A stretch of 64,000 bases of DNA, from assembly GCF_041146875.1 (NCBI RefSeq), contig NZ_JBFRXP010000008.1:66623-130622 (forward strand), given 5' to 3'. Below the pieces are notes generated by a model that saw nothing but the letters and a program-made list of their open reading frames with translations, was not told the origin of the DNA and ran no database searches. The translations under genes and the position numbers were made by a program. This DNA is from Igneacidithiobacillus sp041146875. GTDB taxonomy: Bacteria; Pseudomonadota; Gammaproteobacteria; Acidithiobacillales; Acidithiobacillaceae. Each line of letters starts with the position of its first letter. Position 1 is the first letter of the stretch. Shown here piece after piece: positions 25,719 through 35,464 of this stretch.

Positions 25719-26998
25719 AACGCGGCAATCAAGAACTCATCGTCGGTCTGGATATCGGCACCTCTAAGGTCGCCTGCATCGTGGCGCAAGCGCGCTCCAC
25801 GGGCGAGGCAGAAATCATTGGCGTCGGCCAACACCCCTCTCGCGGTCTGAAAAAGGGCGTGGTAGTCGACATTGAATCCACCGTCCAGGCCATCAATCGC
25901 GCCGTGCAGGAAGCCGAGCTCATGGCCGGCGTGCAAATCCATGGCGCAGTAGTCGGCATTGCCGGCGGGCACATCCGCGGCTACAACAGCCACGGTATCG
26001 TCGCTATCAAAAACAAAGAAGTTAGTAATGATGACCTCGGTCGGGTGATGGACGCGGCGCGTGCTATCGTCATCCCGCAAGACCAGAGTGTCGTCCATGT
26101 CTTGCCCCAGGAATTCACCATCGACAGTCAGGAAGGGGTACGCGAGCCCATCGGCATGTCCGGCGTGCGGCTTGAGGCGCAGGTGCACATCGTCACCGGC
26201 TCGATCAGTGCTACGCAAAACATTGCCAAGTGCGTAGAACGCTGTGGCCTGCAAGTGCAGGGATTGGTCCTTGAGCAATTGGCTTCAGCCGATGCCGTGC
26301 TGACGGCCGATGAAAAAGAGCTGGGGGTCTGCCTGGTCGATATTGGTGGCGGCACTACCGACATCGCCATTTTCCGTGATGGCGCAGTCCGTCACACGGC
26401 AGTCATTCCGATTGCCGGCGACCAAATCACCAACGACATCGCCCTCGGTCTGCGCACACCCCCAGTCGAGGCCGAGCAGATCAAGAAGCTCTATGGCTGT
26501 GCGTTGGGTGACCTGATCGAGCAAGATGACGACATCCCGGTGCCCAGCGTCGGCGCGCGTCCGCCACGGACCATTTCCCGGCGGGTGCTCAATGACATCA
26601 TCGAGCCGCGGGTGCGCGAGCTTTTCGAGCTGATTCAGGCGGAACTGCGTCGCACCGGCTTCGAAGATCTGGTCGCTGCGGGCGTGGTGCTCACCGGTGG
26701 TTCTAGCCGCCTGCAGGGAATGGCCGAACTGGCCGAGGAGATCCTCCACCTGCCCGTGCGCACCGGCGAGCCGATGCATCTTGCCGGTATGGAGACGGTA
26801 GTGCGCGCGCCCTGGCATGCCACCGGGGTCGGATTGGTGATGTATGGCCTGCACAACGGCCTCGCGGGCCAGGCCGAGCCGCTGCAGCAACCTGCCGCCG
26901 CCGCTACCGGTACGGTACGCGATGACGGCCATCGCGCCGCGGCCATGGGCAGCGTCCTTGGCAAACTGCGCAATTGGGTGCAGACCAGCTTCGGCTGA
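25715..26998 (+). CDS. ftsA: Cell division protein FtsA
   Basis: FtsA is an actin-like ATPase that anchors the FtsZ ring to the membrane. The 427-residue protein starts MKRGNQELIVGLDIGTSKV with the first phosphate loop, has the inserted 1C domain (VVVDIE through HVLPQEF), the second phosphate loop VDIGGGTTDIAIF near residue 205 and GVVLTGGSSRLQGM near 325. The C-terminus LRNWVQTSF is an amphipathic membrane-targeting helix as in E. coli. It starts within the ftsQ stop. Confidence 0.97.
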   Translation: MKRGNQELIVGLDIGTSKVACIVAQARSTGEAEIIGVGQHPSRGLKKGVVVDIESTVQAINRAVQEAELMAGVQIHGAVVGIAGGHIRGYNSHGIVAIKNKEVSNDDLGRVMDAARAIVIPQDQSVVHVLPQEFTIDSQEGVREPIGMSGVRLEAQVHIVTGSISATQNIAKCVERCGLQVQGLVLEQLASADAVLTADEKELGVCLVDIGGGTTDIAIFRDGAVRHTAVIPIAGDQITNDIALGLRTPPVEAEQIKKLYGCALGDLIEQDDDIPVPSVGARPPRTISRRVLNDIIEPRVRELFELIQAELRRTGFEDLVAAGVVLTGGSSRLQGMAELAEEILHLPVRTGEPMHLAGMETVVRAPWHATGVGLVMYGLHNGLAGQAEPLQQPAAAATGTVRDDGHRAAAMGSVLGKLRNWVQTSFG

Positions 26999-27037
26999 GC
27001 CACCCCTATCCCACATATCTAGCGAGAGGAACTGACA

Positions 27038-28207
27038 ATGTTTGAATTGAACGAAATGGAACAGGATGGGGCCGTCATCAAAGTCATCGGCGTCGGTGGC
27101 GGCGGCGGTAACGCAATCAACAATATGGCGGCAACCGGGCTGGAGGGCGTAGAATTCATCAGCGCCAACACCGATGCCCAGGCCCTGCGCAACTCCAATG
27201 CGCAGCGTACCCTGCAGTTGGGTAACGAGTTGACACGTGGACTGGGTGCGGGTGCCAACCCGGAGATCGGAAAGAAGGCGGCGGAAGAGTGCCGCGAAGA
27301 GATTCGCGGCGTCCTCGAAAATACCGATATGCTTTTCATTACCACCGGCATGGGCGGTGGTACCGGCACCGGCGCGGCACCCGTGGTCGCCTCGATCGCC
27401 CGCGATATGGGTATCCTAACCGTGGGCGTGGTTACCAAACCCTTCAACTTCGAAGGTAAAAAGCGCCAGCAGTACGCCCTCACCGGCATCGACGAGCTCG
27501 CCCAGCACGTTGATTCTTTAGTCATCATCCCCAACGAGAAATTATTGGCGGTACTGGGCAAACAGATCAGTCTGCGCGATGCCTATCTTGCTGCTGATAA
27601 TGTTTTGATGGGCGCCGTGCAGGGTATTTCCGAGCTGATCACTCGTCCCGGGTTGATGAACCTCGACTTTGCCGACGTACGCACGGTAATGTCGGGCATG
27701 GGTCTGGCGATGATGGGCACTGCCGCCGCCCGTGGCGAAAGCCGCGCCCGCGACGCCGCCAATCGTGCTGCCAGCAGCCCGTTGCTGGATGACATCAACC
27801 TCTCCGGCGCACGTGGCATCCTCGTCAACATTACCGCCGGCAACGATCTATCCTTGGGTGAATTCGAGGAAGTGGGCGAGCTGATCCGCAGTTACGCCTC
27901 CGACGATGCCAACGTGAAGGTCGGCACCGTCATTGATGAGAACCTCGAGGGTGAGATGCGGGTAACCGTTGTCGCTACTGGCCTGCAGCGTGAGCCGGTG
28001 CGTCTGGCGGTGGAAAACAACCGTCTGCGCCCTGAAGTAACGACGCCGGCCAATGCGGTCGATTGGCGGCAACTGGATCGTCCGGCGGCCCTGCGCCAGC
28101 AGGCCACGCGCGCCGCGACCGGCACCGACAATCGCGCCGCGCCGCGCCCCGTAGCGGATTATGCCGACCTCGATATTCCGGCATTCCTACGTCGCCAAGC
28201 TGATTAA
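27038..28207 (+). CDS. ftsZ: Cell division GTPase FtsZ
   Basis: FtsZ forms the division ring. In the 389-residue protein the tubulin signature GGGTGTGAAP is near residue 107, the N-terminal GVGGGGGNAINNM near 20, and the T7 loop (NLDFADVRTVM) near 208. The disordered linker is short and the conserved C-terminal peptide DLDIPAFLRRQAD, which binds FtsA, closes the chain. A 39-base gap with its own ribosome-binding site (GAGAGGA) separates it from ftsA, the largest gap in the operon. A terminator follows. Confidence 0.98.
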   Translation: MFELNEMEQDGAVIKVIGVGGGGGNAINNMAATGLEGVEFISANTDAQALRNSNAQRTLQLGNELTRGLGAGANPEIGKKAAEECREEIRGVLENTDMLFITTGMGGGTGTGAAPVVASIARDMGILTVGVVTKPFNFEGKKRQQYALTGIDELAQHVDSLVIIPNEKLLAVLGKQISLRDAYLAADNVLMGAVQGISELITRPGLMNLDFADVRTVMSGMGLAMMGTAAARGESRARDAANRAASSPLLDDINLSGARGILVNITAGNDLSLGEFEEVGELIRSYASDDANVKVGTVIDENLEGEMRVTVVATGLQREPVRLAVENNRLRPEVTTPANAVDWRQLDRPAALRQQATRAATGTDNRAAPRPVADYADLDIPAFLRRQAD

Positions 28208-28232
28208 AAACGCCTTTGCACTGACACCCCAC

Positions 28233-28254
28233 CCCGCCTCCGGCGGGTTTTTTT
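28233..28254 (+). terminator. Terminator of the dcw operon
   Basis: The stem CCCGCC (28233-28238) pairs with GGCGGG (28242-28247) around a three-base loop and is followed by a run of seven T. This is a textbook intrinsic terminator 26 bases after the ftsZ stop; lpxC, often the next gene, is not here. Confidence 0.93.
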
Positions 28255-28397
28255 ATTGCTGGTTGAACAGGTATGGGCGCGCTATGCTACGTAGCGGCTA
28301 CCCGATCGCTGGTGGGGGTATCTCCTTATCAGCACTTTGCCGTAGAATGAGAAATACTCCTGTTTAACAGGCAAGATTTTTGAGAGAGGTTGGCACC

Positions 28398-29228
28398 ATG
28401 TTATACCCGGAAATGTTCAGAGCTCTGGAAGCCGCCCGCTGGAACATGGAAAAGGACATCCCCTGGGATCTGTTCGACGCCAGCAAGGTTAGCCCAGAGC
28501 ACCTGCAAACCATCAAGATGAACGCCATTACCGAGTGGTCGGCCCTGCCCGCCACTGAGATGTTCCTGCGCGACAACCGCGACGATTCGGATTTTTCGGC
28601 TTTCATGTCCATCTGGTTTTACGAAGAACAGAAGCATGCCCTAGTACTCATGGAGTACCTGCGCCGCTTTGCTCCCGACTATCTGCCCACGGAAGCAGAG
28701 CTGCATCAGGTACGCTTTGAGTTTGATCCCGCGCCGGCCATGGAAACCCTGATGCTGCACTTTTGCGGCGAGATTCGCTTGACCCACTGGTATAAGGCGG
28801 CATCCGAGTGGCATGAAGAGCCGGTGATCAAGTTCATCTACGAGACCCTGTCGAAGGACGAGGCCCGGCACGCCGGCATCTATCTCAAATACATGCGTCG
28901 CGCCGTAGAACGTGTGGGCGACTCGGCGCGCCTGGCCTTTGCCAAGATTGGCGTGCTCATGGCCAATACCAAGACCGCCAAAGCGCTGCATCCTACTAAT
29001 TTGCACGTCAACAAGGACATGTATCCGCAGGATAGCGTGCAAAGCCACCTGCCTGATCCCGGCTGGTTGGAGCGTTGGCTCGACACCCAGATCCATTTCG
29101 ACAGCATCTGGGAAGGTAAAGTGGTCAACGGCATCCTACGGAATTTGTCGTCGTTACTCGACGTGCCGATTCGCAGTGCCAAGGACCTGAGTCAGTATCG
29201 CAAACGGATGGCTGCCTCGGCCGGCTAG
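28398..29228 (+). CDS. Ferritin-like diiron protein, acyl-ACP desaturase-like
   Basis: The ATG at 28398 follows a GAGAGAGG ribosome-binding site and gives 276 residues. Two E-x-x-H type iron-binding pairs are visible: EEQKH near residue 77 and DEARH near residue 155, with further glutamates in TEW and CGEIR. This two-histidine carboxylate pattern is that of soluble diiron oxidases, and the family is annotated as acyl-ACP desaturase-like. Such proteins introduce double bases or hydroxyls into acyl chains, but this homologue is shorter than plant-type desaturases, so the substrate is open. It has its own transcription unit between two operons. Confidence 0.7.
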   Translation: MLYPEMFRALEAARWNMEKDIPWDLFDASKVSPEHLQTIKMNAITEWSALPATEMFLRDNRDDSDFSAFMSIWFYEEQKHALVLMEYLRRFAPDYLPTEAELHQVRFEFDPAPAMETLMLHFCGEIRLTHWYKAASEWHEEPVIKFIYETLSKDEARHAGIYLKYMRRAVERVGDSARLAFAKIGVLMANTKTAKALHPTNLHVNKDMYPQDSVQSHLPDPGWLERWLDTQIHFDSIWEGKVVNGILRNLSSLLDVPIRSAKDLSQYRKRMAASAG

Positions 29229-29361
29229 TGTCGCCGCCCCCCGACAGGAACAGTCTGAAACACAGACAAACGCGTTGATTTACAACAGGTGCCCATTGGG
29301 CACGGTTCCTGCTAATCGGTTCGGGAGTCAGCTTCTGACTGGGATAACGAGGAGAAAAACG

Positions 29362-29724
29362 ATGAAAAAATTATTGGGAGTAGGCTTTGCTACACTGCTT
29401 CTTGCAGGCTGCGCAAACAGTCCCTACGGTAACCCGTATGGATATAATGGATACGGTAGTAGCAGCCCTCTCGGTGGCAGTCCCACCACCACAGATACCG
29501 CTGCTGGCGCGGCACTAGGCGCTGTGGCTGGCGCAGTCATTGGTAATCAGAGTGGAAGCCCGCTAAGTGGCGCCGCCATTGGCGCTGGCCTGGGTGGCCT
29601 GGCTGGCTATGCGCTATCGAAAAACCAGCAACAGCAGCCAAGCAACTGTCCGCCCGGGTATAACTGTGTCCAAAATGCCCCACCCCCTTCTTGCCCGCCG
29701 GGCTACACCTGTAACCCGCAATAA
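29362..29724 (+). CDS. Glycine-zipper lipoprotein with C-terminal CPPGYxC repeats
   Basis: The ATG at 29362 follows CGAGGAG and starts a lipoprotein signal peptide MKKLLGVGFATLLLAGC whose lipobox is L-A-G-C with Cys17. A Tyr/Gly/Asn/Pro-rich stretch (YGNPYGYNGYG) follows, then a glycine zipper (AAGAALGAVAGAVIGN and AAIGAGLGGLAGYAL, about residues 48-87) similar to SlyB and related outer-membrane proteins. The tail has two copies of CPPGYxC. It is therefore probably an outer-membrane lipoprotein of 120 residues before processing; its role is unknown. The HEAT-like gene starts three bases after its stop. Confidence 0.8.
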   Translation: MKKLLGVGFATLLLAGCANSPYGNPYGYNGYGSSSPLGGSPTTTDTAAGAALGAVAGAVIGNQSGSPLSGAAIGAGLGGLAGYALSKNQQQQPSNCPPGYNCVQNAPPPSCPPGYTCNPQ

Positions 29725-29727
29725 CGG

Positions 29728-30171
29728 ATGCCGGTAGACGAAAAACTAGATCTACCCTCCTGGCGCAGCTTGGATCTTGAGGCCCGGCTACGCTGGGCCT
29801 TGGCGCCAGAAATTCCAGACTCTTATCGACAGGCCTTGGCGCAGGAGCAATGGATGCAAACCCGCTGTTACTTTGCCCGCCGGCAAGACCTGCACACAGA
29901 CGAAGTGGCCCACTTTGCCAACGATGGCGATTATGTAATCCGCCTGTGCATTGCCAAGCGGCCCGACCTCACGCCTGAGCAGGTATCCACTTTCTGCACC
30001 GATCGTGATCCCAACGTGCGCTATGCCATTGCCCGCAATCCTTTGCTCAGCGGGGCGCAACGGCAAATGCTATTGAACGACCCCGATGAAGTCGTGCAGC
30101 AGGCTGCGGCCAAAGGCGCACGCCCCAGCCAGACCCGCCAGCGCAAGGGGCAGGCAGCGCTGTACCGCTAG
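29728..30171 (+). CDS. HEAT/LRV-like repeat protein
   Basis: The 147-residue cytosolic protein contains short helical repeats with the recurrent pattern ARRQDLHTDEV, AKRPDLTPEQV, ARNPLLSGAQ, each preceded by a D..VR or D..VI segment. This spacing is that of leucine-rich-repeat-variant or HEAT-like repeats, which act as protein-binding scaffolds. The C-terminus is basic. No ribosome-binding site precedes it beyond the end of the lipoprotein gene, so it is probably translated by coupling. Function unknown. Confidence 0.65.
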   Translation: MPVDEKLDLPSWRSLDLEARLRWALAPEIPDSYRQALAQEQWMQTRCYFARRQDLHTDEVAHFANDGDYVIRLCIAKRPDLTPEQVSTFCTDRDPNVRYAIARNPLLSGAQRQMLLNDPDEVVQQAAAKGARPSQTRQRKGQAALYR

Positions 30172-30201
30172 TCACAAATTTCCATCAGCAGAGAAGAACG
30201 C

Positions 30202-30792
<591 letters not shown>

Positions 30793-30795
30793 GCC

Positions 30796-31101
30796 TCAGC
30801 AGCTGCCGCCACGGCACAGCCAAGCATCACGCACCACGCCGTCACTACCAAGGACCACGTGCAACTCGCCCTGTTGGCGCAGGCGCTGGCGATCTGCGGC
30901 GCCAAAGCCGAGCTCTTCTTCAAAATCCACCAAGCAACTAACAAGGTTCTGGTCCTTGCCCGCCTCTACCAGTTGACACTGGCAGTGCGCACCATCCCGC
31001 ACTGCCAACCCCCCCATGCTGGTAAAACTCGCCAGAAGTTGGTGCGCATCCAGATAATCCAGAATCTTTTCCTGTACTTGTGTTTCATCCCAAAGTGCCA
31101 T
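30796..31101 (-). CDS. Small hypothetical protein
   Basis: A 101-residue frame starts after AAGGAGA with good spacing, which supports expression. The sequence begins MALWDETQVQEKILDYLDAH and ends in DAWLCRGGSC. It has no signal peptide or membrane span, and three cysteines in its second half plus one near the C-terminus. I recognise no domain. It is convergent with the channel gene (three bases apart) and divergent from nuoA. Confidence 0.6.
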   Translation of the reverse strand: MALWDETQVQEKILDYLDAHQLLASFTSMGGLAVRDGAHCQCQLVEAGKDQNLVSCLVDFEEELGFGAADRQRLRQQGELHVVLGSDGVVRDAWLCRGGSC

Positions 31102-31212
31102 CGTCGTCTCCTTGGGGATCGTTACCCCGTCGCTGCATCCCTCTTTTCAGAATAGTCCACAATGCCGCGCAATTCTTTGACTATACTTGTAACCAAGTTA
31201 CTCGGAGAGCCT

Positions 31213-31572
31213 ATGCCTCTGCACCATGCCGCCGCCGTTGCCGTCTTTGCCCTGCTGGCTTTGGGCCTATTGCTCGTGCTCTTGGCAGTGGCGCGCTTTT
31301 TGGGTGGGCGACATCCCAACCGCAATAAGGACATTCCTTTTGAGAGTGGCCTCGGCGAAACCACCGCCGTGCATCCCGCCACACCTGTACGTTTTTACCT
31401 GCTGGCCGTTTCCTTTCTCGTCTTCGAACTTGAGGGTGCCTTTCTCTATGCCTGGGCAGTGGCCTTTCATGGCCTGCCGCCAGCGGCACTCTGGGGCGGC
31501 ATTGGCTTTCTCGTCATCCTCGCGTTGGGCTGGGTCTATGAATGGGCCATGGGAGGATTACGATGGACATGA
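31213..31572 (+). CDS. nuoA: NADH:quinone oxidoreductase subunit A
   Basis: NuoA is a small membrane subunit of complex I. The ATG at 31213 follows CGGAGA and gives 119 residues with three helices. The conserved loop PFESGLGE near residue 42 and FLVFELEGAFLYAWA near 70 are family hallmarks; the usual cysteine in the ESG-x-x motif is not seen. It opens a 13-gene nuo operon in which almost every pair of genes overlaps; here it overlaps nuoB by ten bases. Confidence 0.95.
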   Translation: MPLHHAAAVAVFALLALGLLLVLLAVARFLGGRHPNRNKDIPFESGLGETTAVHPATPVRFYLLAVSFLVFELEGAFLYAWAVAFHGLPPAALWGGIGFLVILALGWVYEWAMGGLRWT

Positions 31573-32048
31573 AACGCGGCCCGCTGGCTTTTTTTGCCGG
31601 ACGCCTGGACGAAATTATTGCCTGGAGCCGGGCGGGCTCCCTTTGGCCGCTCAACTTTGGCACCTCCTGTTGCTTTATCGAAATGGTCGCCGCCCTTACG
31701 CCACGCCATGATCTGGCACGTTTTGGCGCCGAAGTGATCCGCAGCTCGCCGCGCCAGGCCGATGTGCTGATCTGTTCGGGAACGGTCTTTGCCAAGATGG
31801 CGCCGATGATCGTCGAAATCTACGAGCAAATGCTCGAACCCAAATGGGTCATTTCCATGGGTTCCTGCTCCAATTCCGGCGGCATGTATGACGTCTACAG
31901 CGTAGTGCAGGGGCTGGATCAGATCTTGCCGGTGGATGTCTATGTGCCGGGCTGCCCGCCCCGCCCTGAGGCGCTGATGGACGGGCTATTGCTGCTGCAA
32001 CGCAAGATACGCGCGCGTCCAGCGCGCGTATTGGCGAAGGAGAGCTAA
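31563..32048 (+). CDS. nuoB: NADH:quinone oxidoreductase subunit B (cluster N2)
   Basis: NuoB carries cluster N2, the last iron-sulfur centre before quinone. In 161 residues the tandem-cysteine motif TSCCFIEM, the MGSCSNSGG motif and VPGCPPRPEALM supply the four ligands. Start chosen at 31563 because a GGGAGGA ribosome-binding site precedes it; an ATG 21 bases upstream is not in a family-like position. It overlaps nuoA by ten bases, and its stop overlaps the first base of nuoCD. Confidence 0.97.
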   Translation: MDMKRGPLAFFAGRLDEIIAWSRAGSLWPLNFGTSCCFIEMVAALTPRHDLARFGAEVIRSSPRQADVLICSGTVFAKMAPMIVEIYEQMLEPKWVISMGSCSNSGGMYDVYSVVQGLDQILPVDVYVPGCPPRPEALMDGLLLLQRKIRARPARVLAKES

Positions 32049-33730
32049 TGCTGCTCGCCGAGATCCTGCAACGCCGCTTCGCCGCCCAGCCCGCGAGTGA
32101 CGCGCGCGACAATCTGCCGGATTTCTTTCTCCCCGAAACGCAGATCCTCGCTGCATTGGCATATCTGCGAGAAGAACACCAACCACCCATGCGCCTGCTC
32201 TTCGATCTCACGGCGCGGGAGGAGATCGACGCGGCAGGCTCTCATCTAACCCTGCTCTATCATCTCCACAGTCTGCAACCCGGTGATTGGCTACGCCTGC
32301 GCGTGCCCCTGGCGGGTGAGCATGCGCCCAGCTGTACCGCGATCTACCCGGCCGCCAACTGGTATGAGCGCGAGGTCTATGACCTCTTTGGCATCGTATT
32401 TGCCGACCATCCCGACCTGCGCCGCATCCTGCTCAGTCCTGACTGGGAAGGCTATCCGTTACGCAAGGTGGAACCCATCCGCGCCACCGAGCGCCCGCCT
32501 CTGCGCTTCGAGCGCGGCTGCCTGCAGGAGCAACTCGCGGTCTACAGCCCCGAAGATGCCCCCGGCGAAGGGGAGATGCTGCTCAATGTCGGACCGCACC
32601 ACCCTGGCACTCATGGCATTTTGCGCTATCGCCTGCGTCTGCGTGGCGAACGCGTCGTCAGCGTCGATCCCGACATTGGCTACCATCATCGTGGCGTCGA
32701 AAAGATTGCCGAGGGACACAGCTACCACAATTTCATCCCCTACACCGATCGCGTCGACTACCTCGGCGGCGTGCTCGGCGAGTGGCCCTATCTGCGCGCC
32801 GTCGAGGCCCTGGCTGGCATTACCCTACCCGAGCGGGCCGAAGGTATCCGTACCCTACTGGCAGAGATCTGCCGGATTGAATCGCATCTGGTTTGGCTGG
32901 GCAGCTATGGCAATGATCTGGGCACTATGGGGCCTGCCTTTTATGCCTTCCGTGACCGCTCCTTGCTGCTCGATCTGATCGAAGAATTCACCGGCGGGCG
33001 GCTACATCCCCAGTTTTTTCGGATTGGTGGGGTGGCTGAGGATCTACCCGAGGGCTGGCAGGAGCGTCTGCGGGTGGTCCTGGACAAGGTCGAGAACGGC
33101 TTGCGCGATACCGAAACGCTCAGCGTCGACAACGCCATTTTCCGCGCCCGCACCCGTGGTATTGGCAAGGTCAGTGCCGCCATGGCCGAGCGCTGGGGTG
33201 CCACCAGTATCGTCCTGCGCAGCACCGGTACCGCCTGGGACCTGCGCAAGACCGAGCCTTACGGACTCTATCCGCAGTTGCAGTTCGATGTTCCGACCAG
33301 TACCGACGGCGATGCGTGGAGCCGTACCTGGCTGCACTTGCAAGAGATTCGCGAGAGCATTGGCATCCTGCGCCAGTTGCTGGAGCAAATGCCGGGCGGA
33401 CCGATCCTCGCTCGCGATGCCGCAGAGGTATTGATGCCTAAAGACCGGACGTTGCGCGACATTGAGACCCTGATCCACCACTTCGAGCAAATGGCGGCGG
33501 AATTTGGCCCACCTGCCGGGGTGGCACTGGGTCTGGGGGAATCGGCGCGCGGCATGCTCGGGTATTTTGTGTGCAGCGATGGCGGTCCACGTCCGCAACG
33601 CCTGCGTGTGCGTACAGGCTCCTTTCCGCACGTGCAGATGATCACCGAGCTGGGGCAGGGCCTCGGTATCCCCGATTTCATCGCTTCTATTGGATCACTG
33701 GATTATGTCCTCGCCGACCTCGACCGTTGA
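32048..33730 (+). CDS. nuoCD: Fused NADH:quinone oxidoreductase subunits C and D
   Basis: The 560-residue protein joins a NuoC domain (about 1-150, with NWYEREVYDLFGI and HPDLRRIL) to a NuoD domain (from about 175, with VGPHHPGTHG, GYHHRGVEK and the C-terminal IASLDY-like SIGSLDYVLADLDR). NuoC-NuoD fusion is known from E. coli and other gammaproteobacteria. The NuoD part forms the quinone pocket with NuoB. The linker between the two halves is short. The gene overlaps nuoE. Confidence 0.97.
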   Translation: MLLAEILQRRFAAQPASDARDNLPDFFLPETQILAALAYLREEHQPPMRLLFDLTAREEIDAAGSHLTLLYHLHSLQPGDWLRLRVPLAGEHAPSCTAIYPAANWYEREVYDLFGIVFADHPDLRRILLSPDWEGYPLRKVEPIRATERPPLRFERGCLQEQLAVYSPEDAPGEGEMLLNVGPHHPGTHGILRYRLRLRGERVVSVDPDIGYHHRGVEKIAEGHSYHNFIPYTDRVDYLGGVLGEWPYLRAVEALAGITLPERAEGIRTLLAEICRIESHLVWLGSYGNDLGTMGPAFYAFRDRSLLLDLIEEFTGGRLHPQFFRIGGVAEDLPEGWQERLRVVLDKVENGLRDTETLSVDNAIFRARTRGIGKVSAAMAERWGATSIVLRSTGTAWDLRKTEPYGLYPQLQFDVPTSTDGDAWSRTWLHLQEIRESIGILRQLLEQMPGGPILARDAAEVLMPKDRTLRDIETLIHHFEQMAAEFGPPAGVALGLGESARGMLGYFVCSDGGPRPQRLRVRTGSFPHVQMITELGQGLGIPDFIASIGSLDYVLADLDR

Positions 33731-34205
33731 CATCGTGCCCGAAGCCTTACTCGCCCGTTTGCGACAGGCAGTGCAGCACGTCGGTAGTCACCCCGAGGCA
33801 GCGGTCTGCGATCTTCTACGCATTTTGCAGGCCGAATATGGCTGGATCGATGATGCCCGCTTGCACTTGGTGGCGAAGCTCTGCGGCATCAGCGCCGTGC
33901 GGGTGGAAGAGCTATGCACCTTCTATCCGTTGGTCTTGCGCGAAAATCCCGGGCGGCATGTGCTACGTATCTGCGACAGTGTCGCCTGTCATCTGGCCGG
34001 GGCACCGCAGTTGCTGAAACTAGCAGAAGAACGCAGTGGCGTCGCACTGGGCCAGAGCAATGGCCGCTATAGTGTCCTGCCGCATGTCTGTCTTGGCCTC
34101 TGCGACCGTGCGCCAGCGGCCTTCGTCGATGGCAGGGAAGTCGTCGCGCCGCTCTCTAGCGAGGCACTGCAACAGCAGCTGCAGGACTGGGTGGACGAAA
34201 CATGA
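33705..34205 (+). CDS. nuoE: NADH:quinone oxidoreductase subunit E ([2Fe-2S] N1a)
   Basis: NuoE is a thioredoxin-fold subunit with cluster N1a near the NADH site. The four cysteines are visible as C-x4-C in ICDSVACHL and C-x3-C in VCLGLCDRAP. The start is uncertain: ATG at 33705 (166 residues) or GTG at 33735 just after the nuoCD stop; family members usually begin close to the helical segment that starts at the GTG. It overlaps nuoF by four bases. Confidence 0.95.
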   Translation: MSSPTSTVDIVPEALLARLRQAVQHVGSHPEAAVCDLLRILQAEYGWIDDARLHLVAKLCGISAVRVEELCTFYPLVLRENPGRHVLRICDSVACHLAGAPQLLKLAEERSGVALGQSNGRYSVLPHVCLGLCDRAPAAFVDGREVVAPLSSEALQQQLQDWVDET

Positions 34206-35464
34206 GTGCCCAACCCCTGAGCATGCTCTTTGCCAGCCCCGATCCGGCCAACCTCGACGCCTATCGTGCCGCGGGCGGCTATGAGGGCCTCGCCAAGGCC
34301 CTGCAGATGACACCTGCGGACCTGATCGCCCTGGTGGAGAAATCCGGGCTGCGCGGCTGTGGTGGGGCAGGTTTTCCAACCGGGGTGAAATGGCGTCTGC
34401 GCGGCTTGGATGCCCCGGAGCCCCGTTATCTGGTCTGCAACCTGGATGAAACCGAACCGGGCAGCTTCAAGGATCGCGCCCTGCTCTTCGGCGCGCCGCA
34501 GCAAATTCTGGAAGGCATGCTCATTGCCGCCCACGCCCTGGGGGTACAAGAAGCGATCATCTTCATCCGTGGCGAATATGCCGCCGGGGCAGAGGTCTTT
34601 GCCCGCGCCCTGGCAGCCGCGGAGGCGGCCGGGCTACTGGACTTGCCCGCCGGCAAGCTGCAACTCGACATCCATCTCTCGCTAGGGCGCTACATCTGCG
34701 GCGAGGATTCGGCCATCCTCAACGCGATCGAGGGGCGGCGCGCCAATCCGCGCAAAAAACCGCCGCACATCGCGCAAAAAGGCCTCTGGCAGCAACCCAC
34801 TACCGTCAATAACTCCGAGTCCTTTGCCCAGCTCCCCGGCATCCTGCGCGCAGGAGTCGAGACCTACCAGAGCTGGGGCATCAATGGCGGTGTGGGGAGC
34901 AAGCTGTACACGGTCTGCGGGCCCGTACACAAGCCCGGGGTCTTTGAACTGCCCATGGGTACGCCCCTGCGCGAGATCCTTTACGAACACGCCGGTGGCC
35001 CGCTGCCCGGCAGGGAGATTCGCGGCGTGCTGCCGGGCGGGGCCTCGACGCCCTTCGTCCAGCCCCAGGATTTCGACACCCCCATGCACTTCGACGCCAT
35101 GGCCAAGATCGGCTCGCGCCTGGGTACGGGTGGCTGCATCGTCCTCGACGACCAACACTGCCCGCTGGATTTCCTGATTGCCACCACCCGTTTCTATGCC
35201 CGCGAGTCCTGCGGTTTTTGCACTCCGTGCCGCGAGGGTCTACCTTTTTTACTATGGCTATTAGAAAAGATCGAAAGGGGTGAAGGGGAAATGCGCGATC
35301 TCGACAAAATCGAAACTCTGGGCAAGGAGATCGCCCCCAACAGCTTCTGCGCCCTGGCGCCGGGCGCCCTCATGCCCTTGCTGTCCGGAATGGTGATCTT
35401 CCGCGACGAGATTGCGGCCCATGTGCAACAGGGGCATTGTCCCTACACGGTGCAGTATGGCTGA
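34202..35464 (+). CDS. nuoF: NADH:quinone oxidoreductase subunit F (NADH/FMN site)
   Basis: NuoF binds NADH, FMN and cluster N3. The 420-residue protein has the NADH/FMN region GLRGCGGAGFPTGVKW near residue 55, NLDETEPGSFKD, the FMN-binding GAGAYICGE-type segment (GRYICGEDSA), and the N3 ligands SCGFCTPCREG plus the distant cysteine in NSFCALAPGA. Together with NuoE and NuoG it shows that this complex I has a complete NADH-input module. Confidence 0.97.
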   Translation: MSAQPLSMLFASPDPANLDAYRAAGGYEGLAKALQMTPADLIALVEKSGLRGCGGAGFPTGVKWRLRGLDAPEPRYLVCNLDETEPGSFKDRALLFGAPQQILEGMLIAAHALGVQEAIIFIRGEYAAGAEVFARALAAAEAAGLLDLPAGKLQLDIHLSLGRYICGEDSAILNAIEGRRANPRKKPPHIAQKGLWQQPTTVNNSESFAQLPGILRAGVETYQSWGINGGVGSKLYTVCGPVHKPGVFELPMGTPLREILYEHAGGPLPGREIRGVLPGGASTPFVQPQDFDTPMHFDAMAKIGSRLGTGGCIVLDDQHCPLDFLIATTRFYARESCGFCTPCREGLPFLLWLLEKIERGEGEMRDLDKIETLGKEIAPNSFCALAPGALMPLLSGMVIFRDEIAAHVQQGHCPYTVQYG

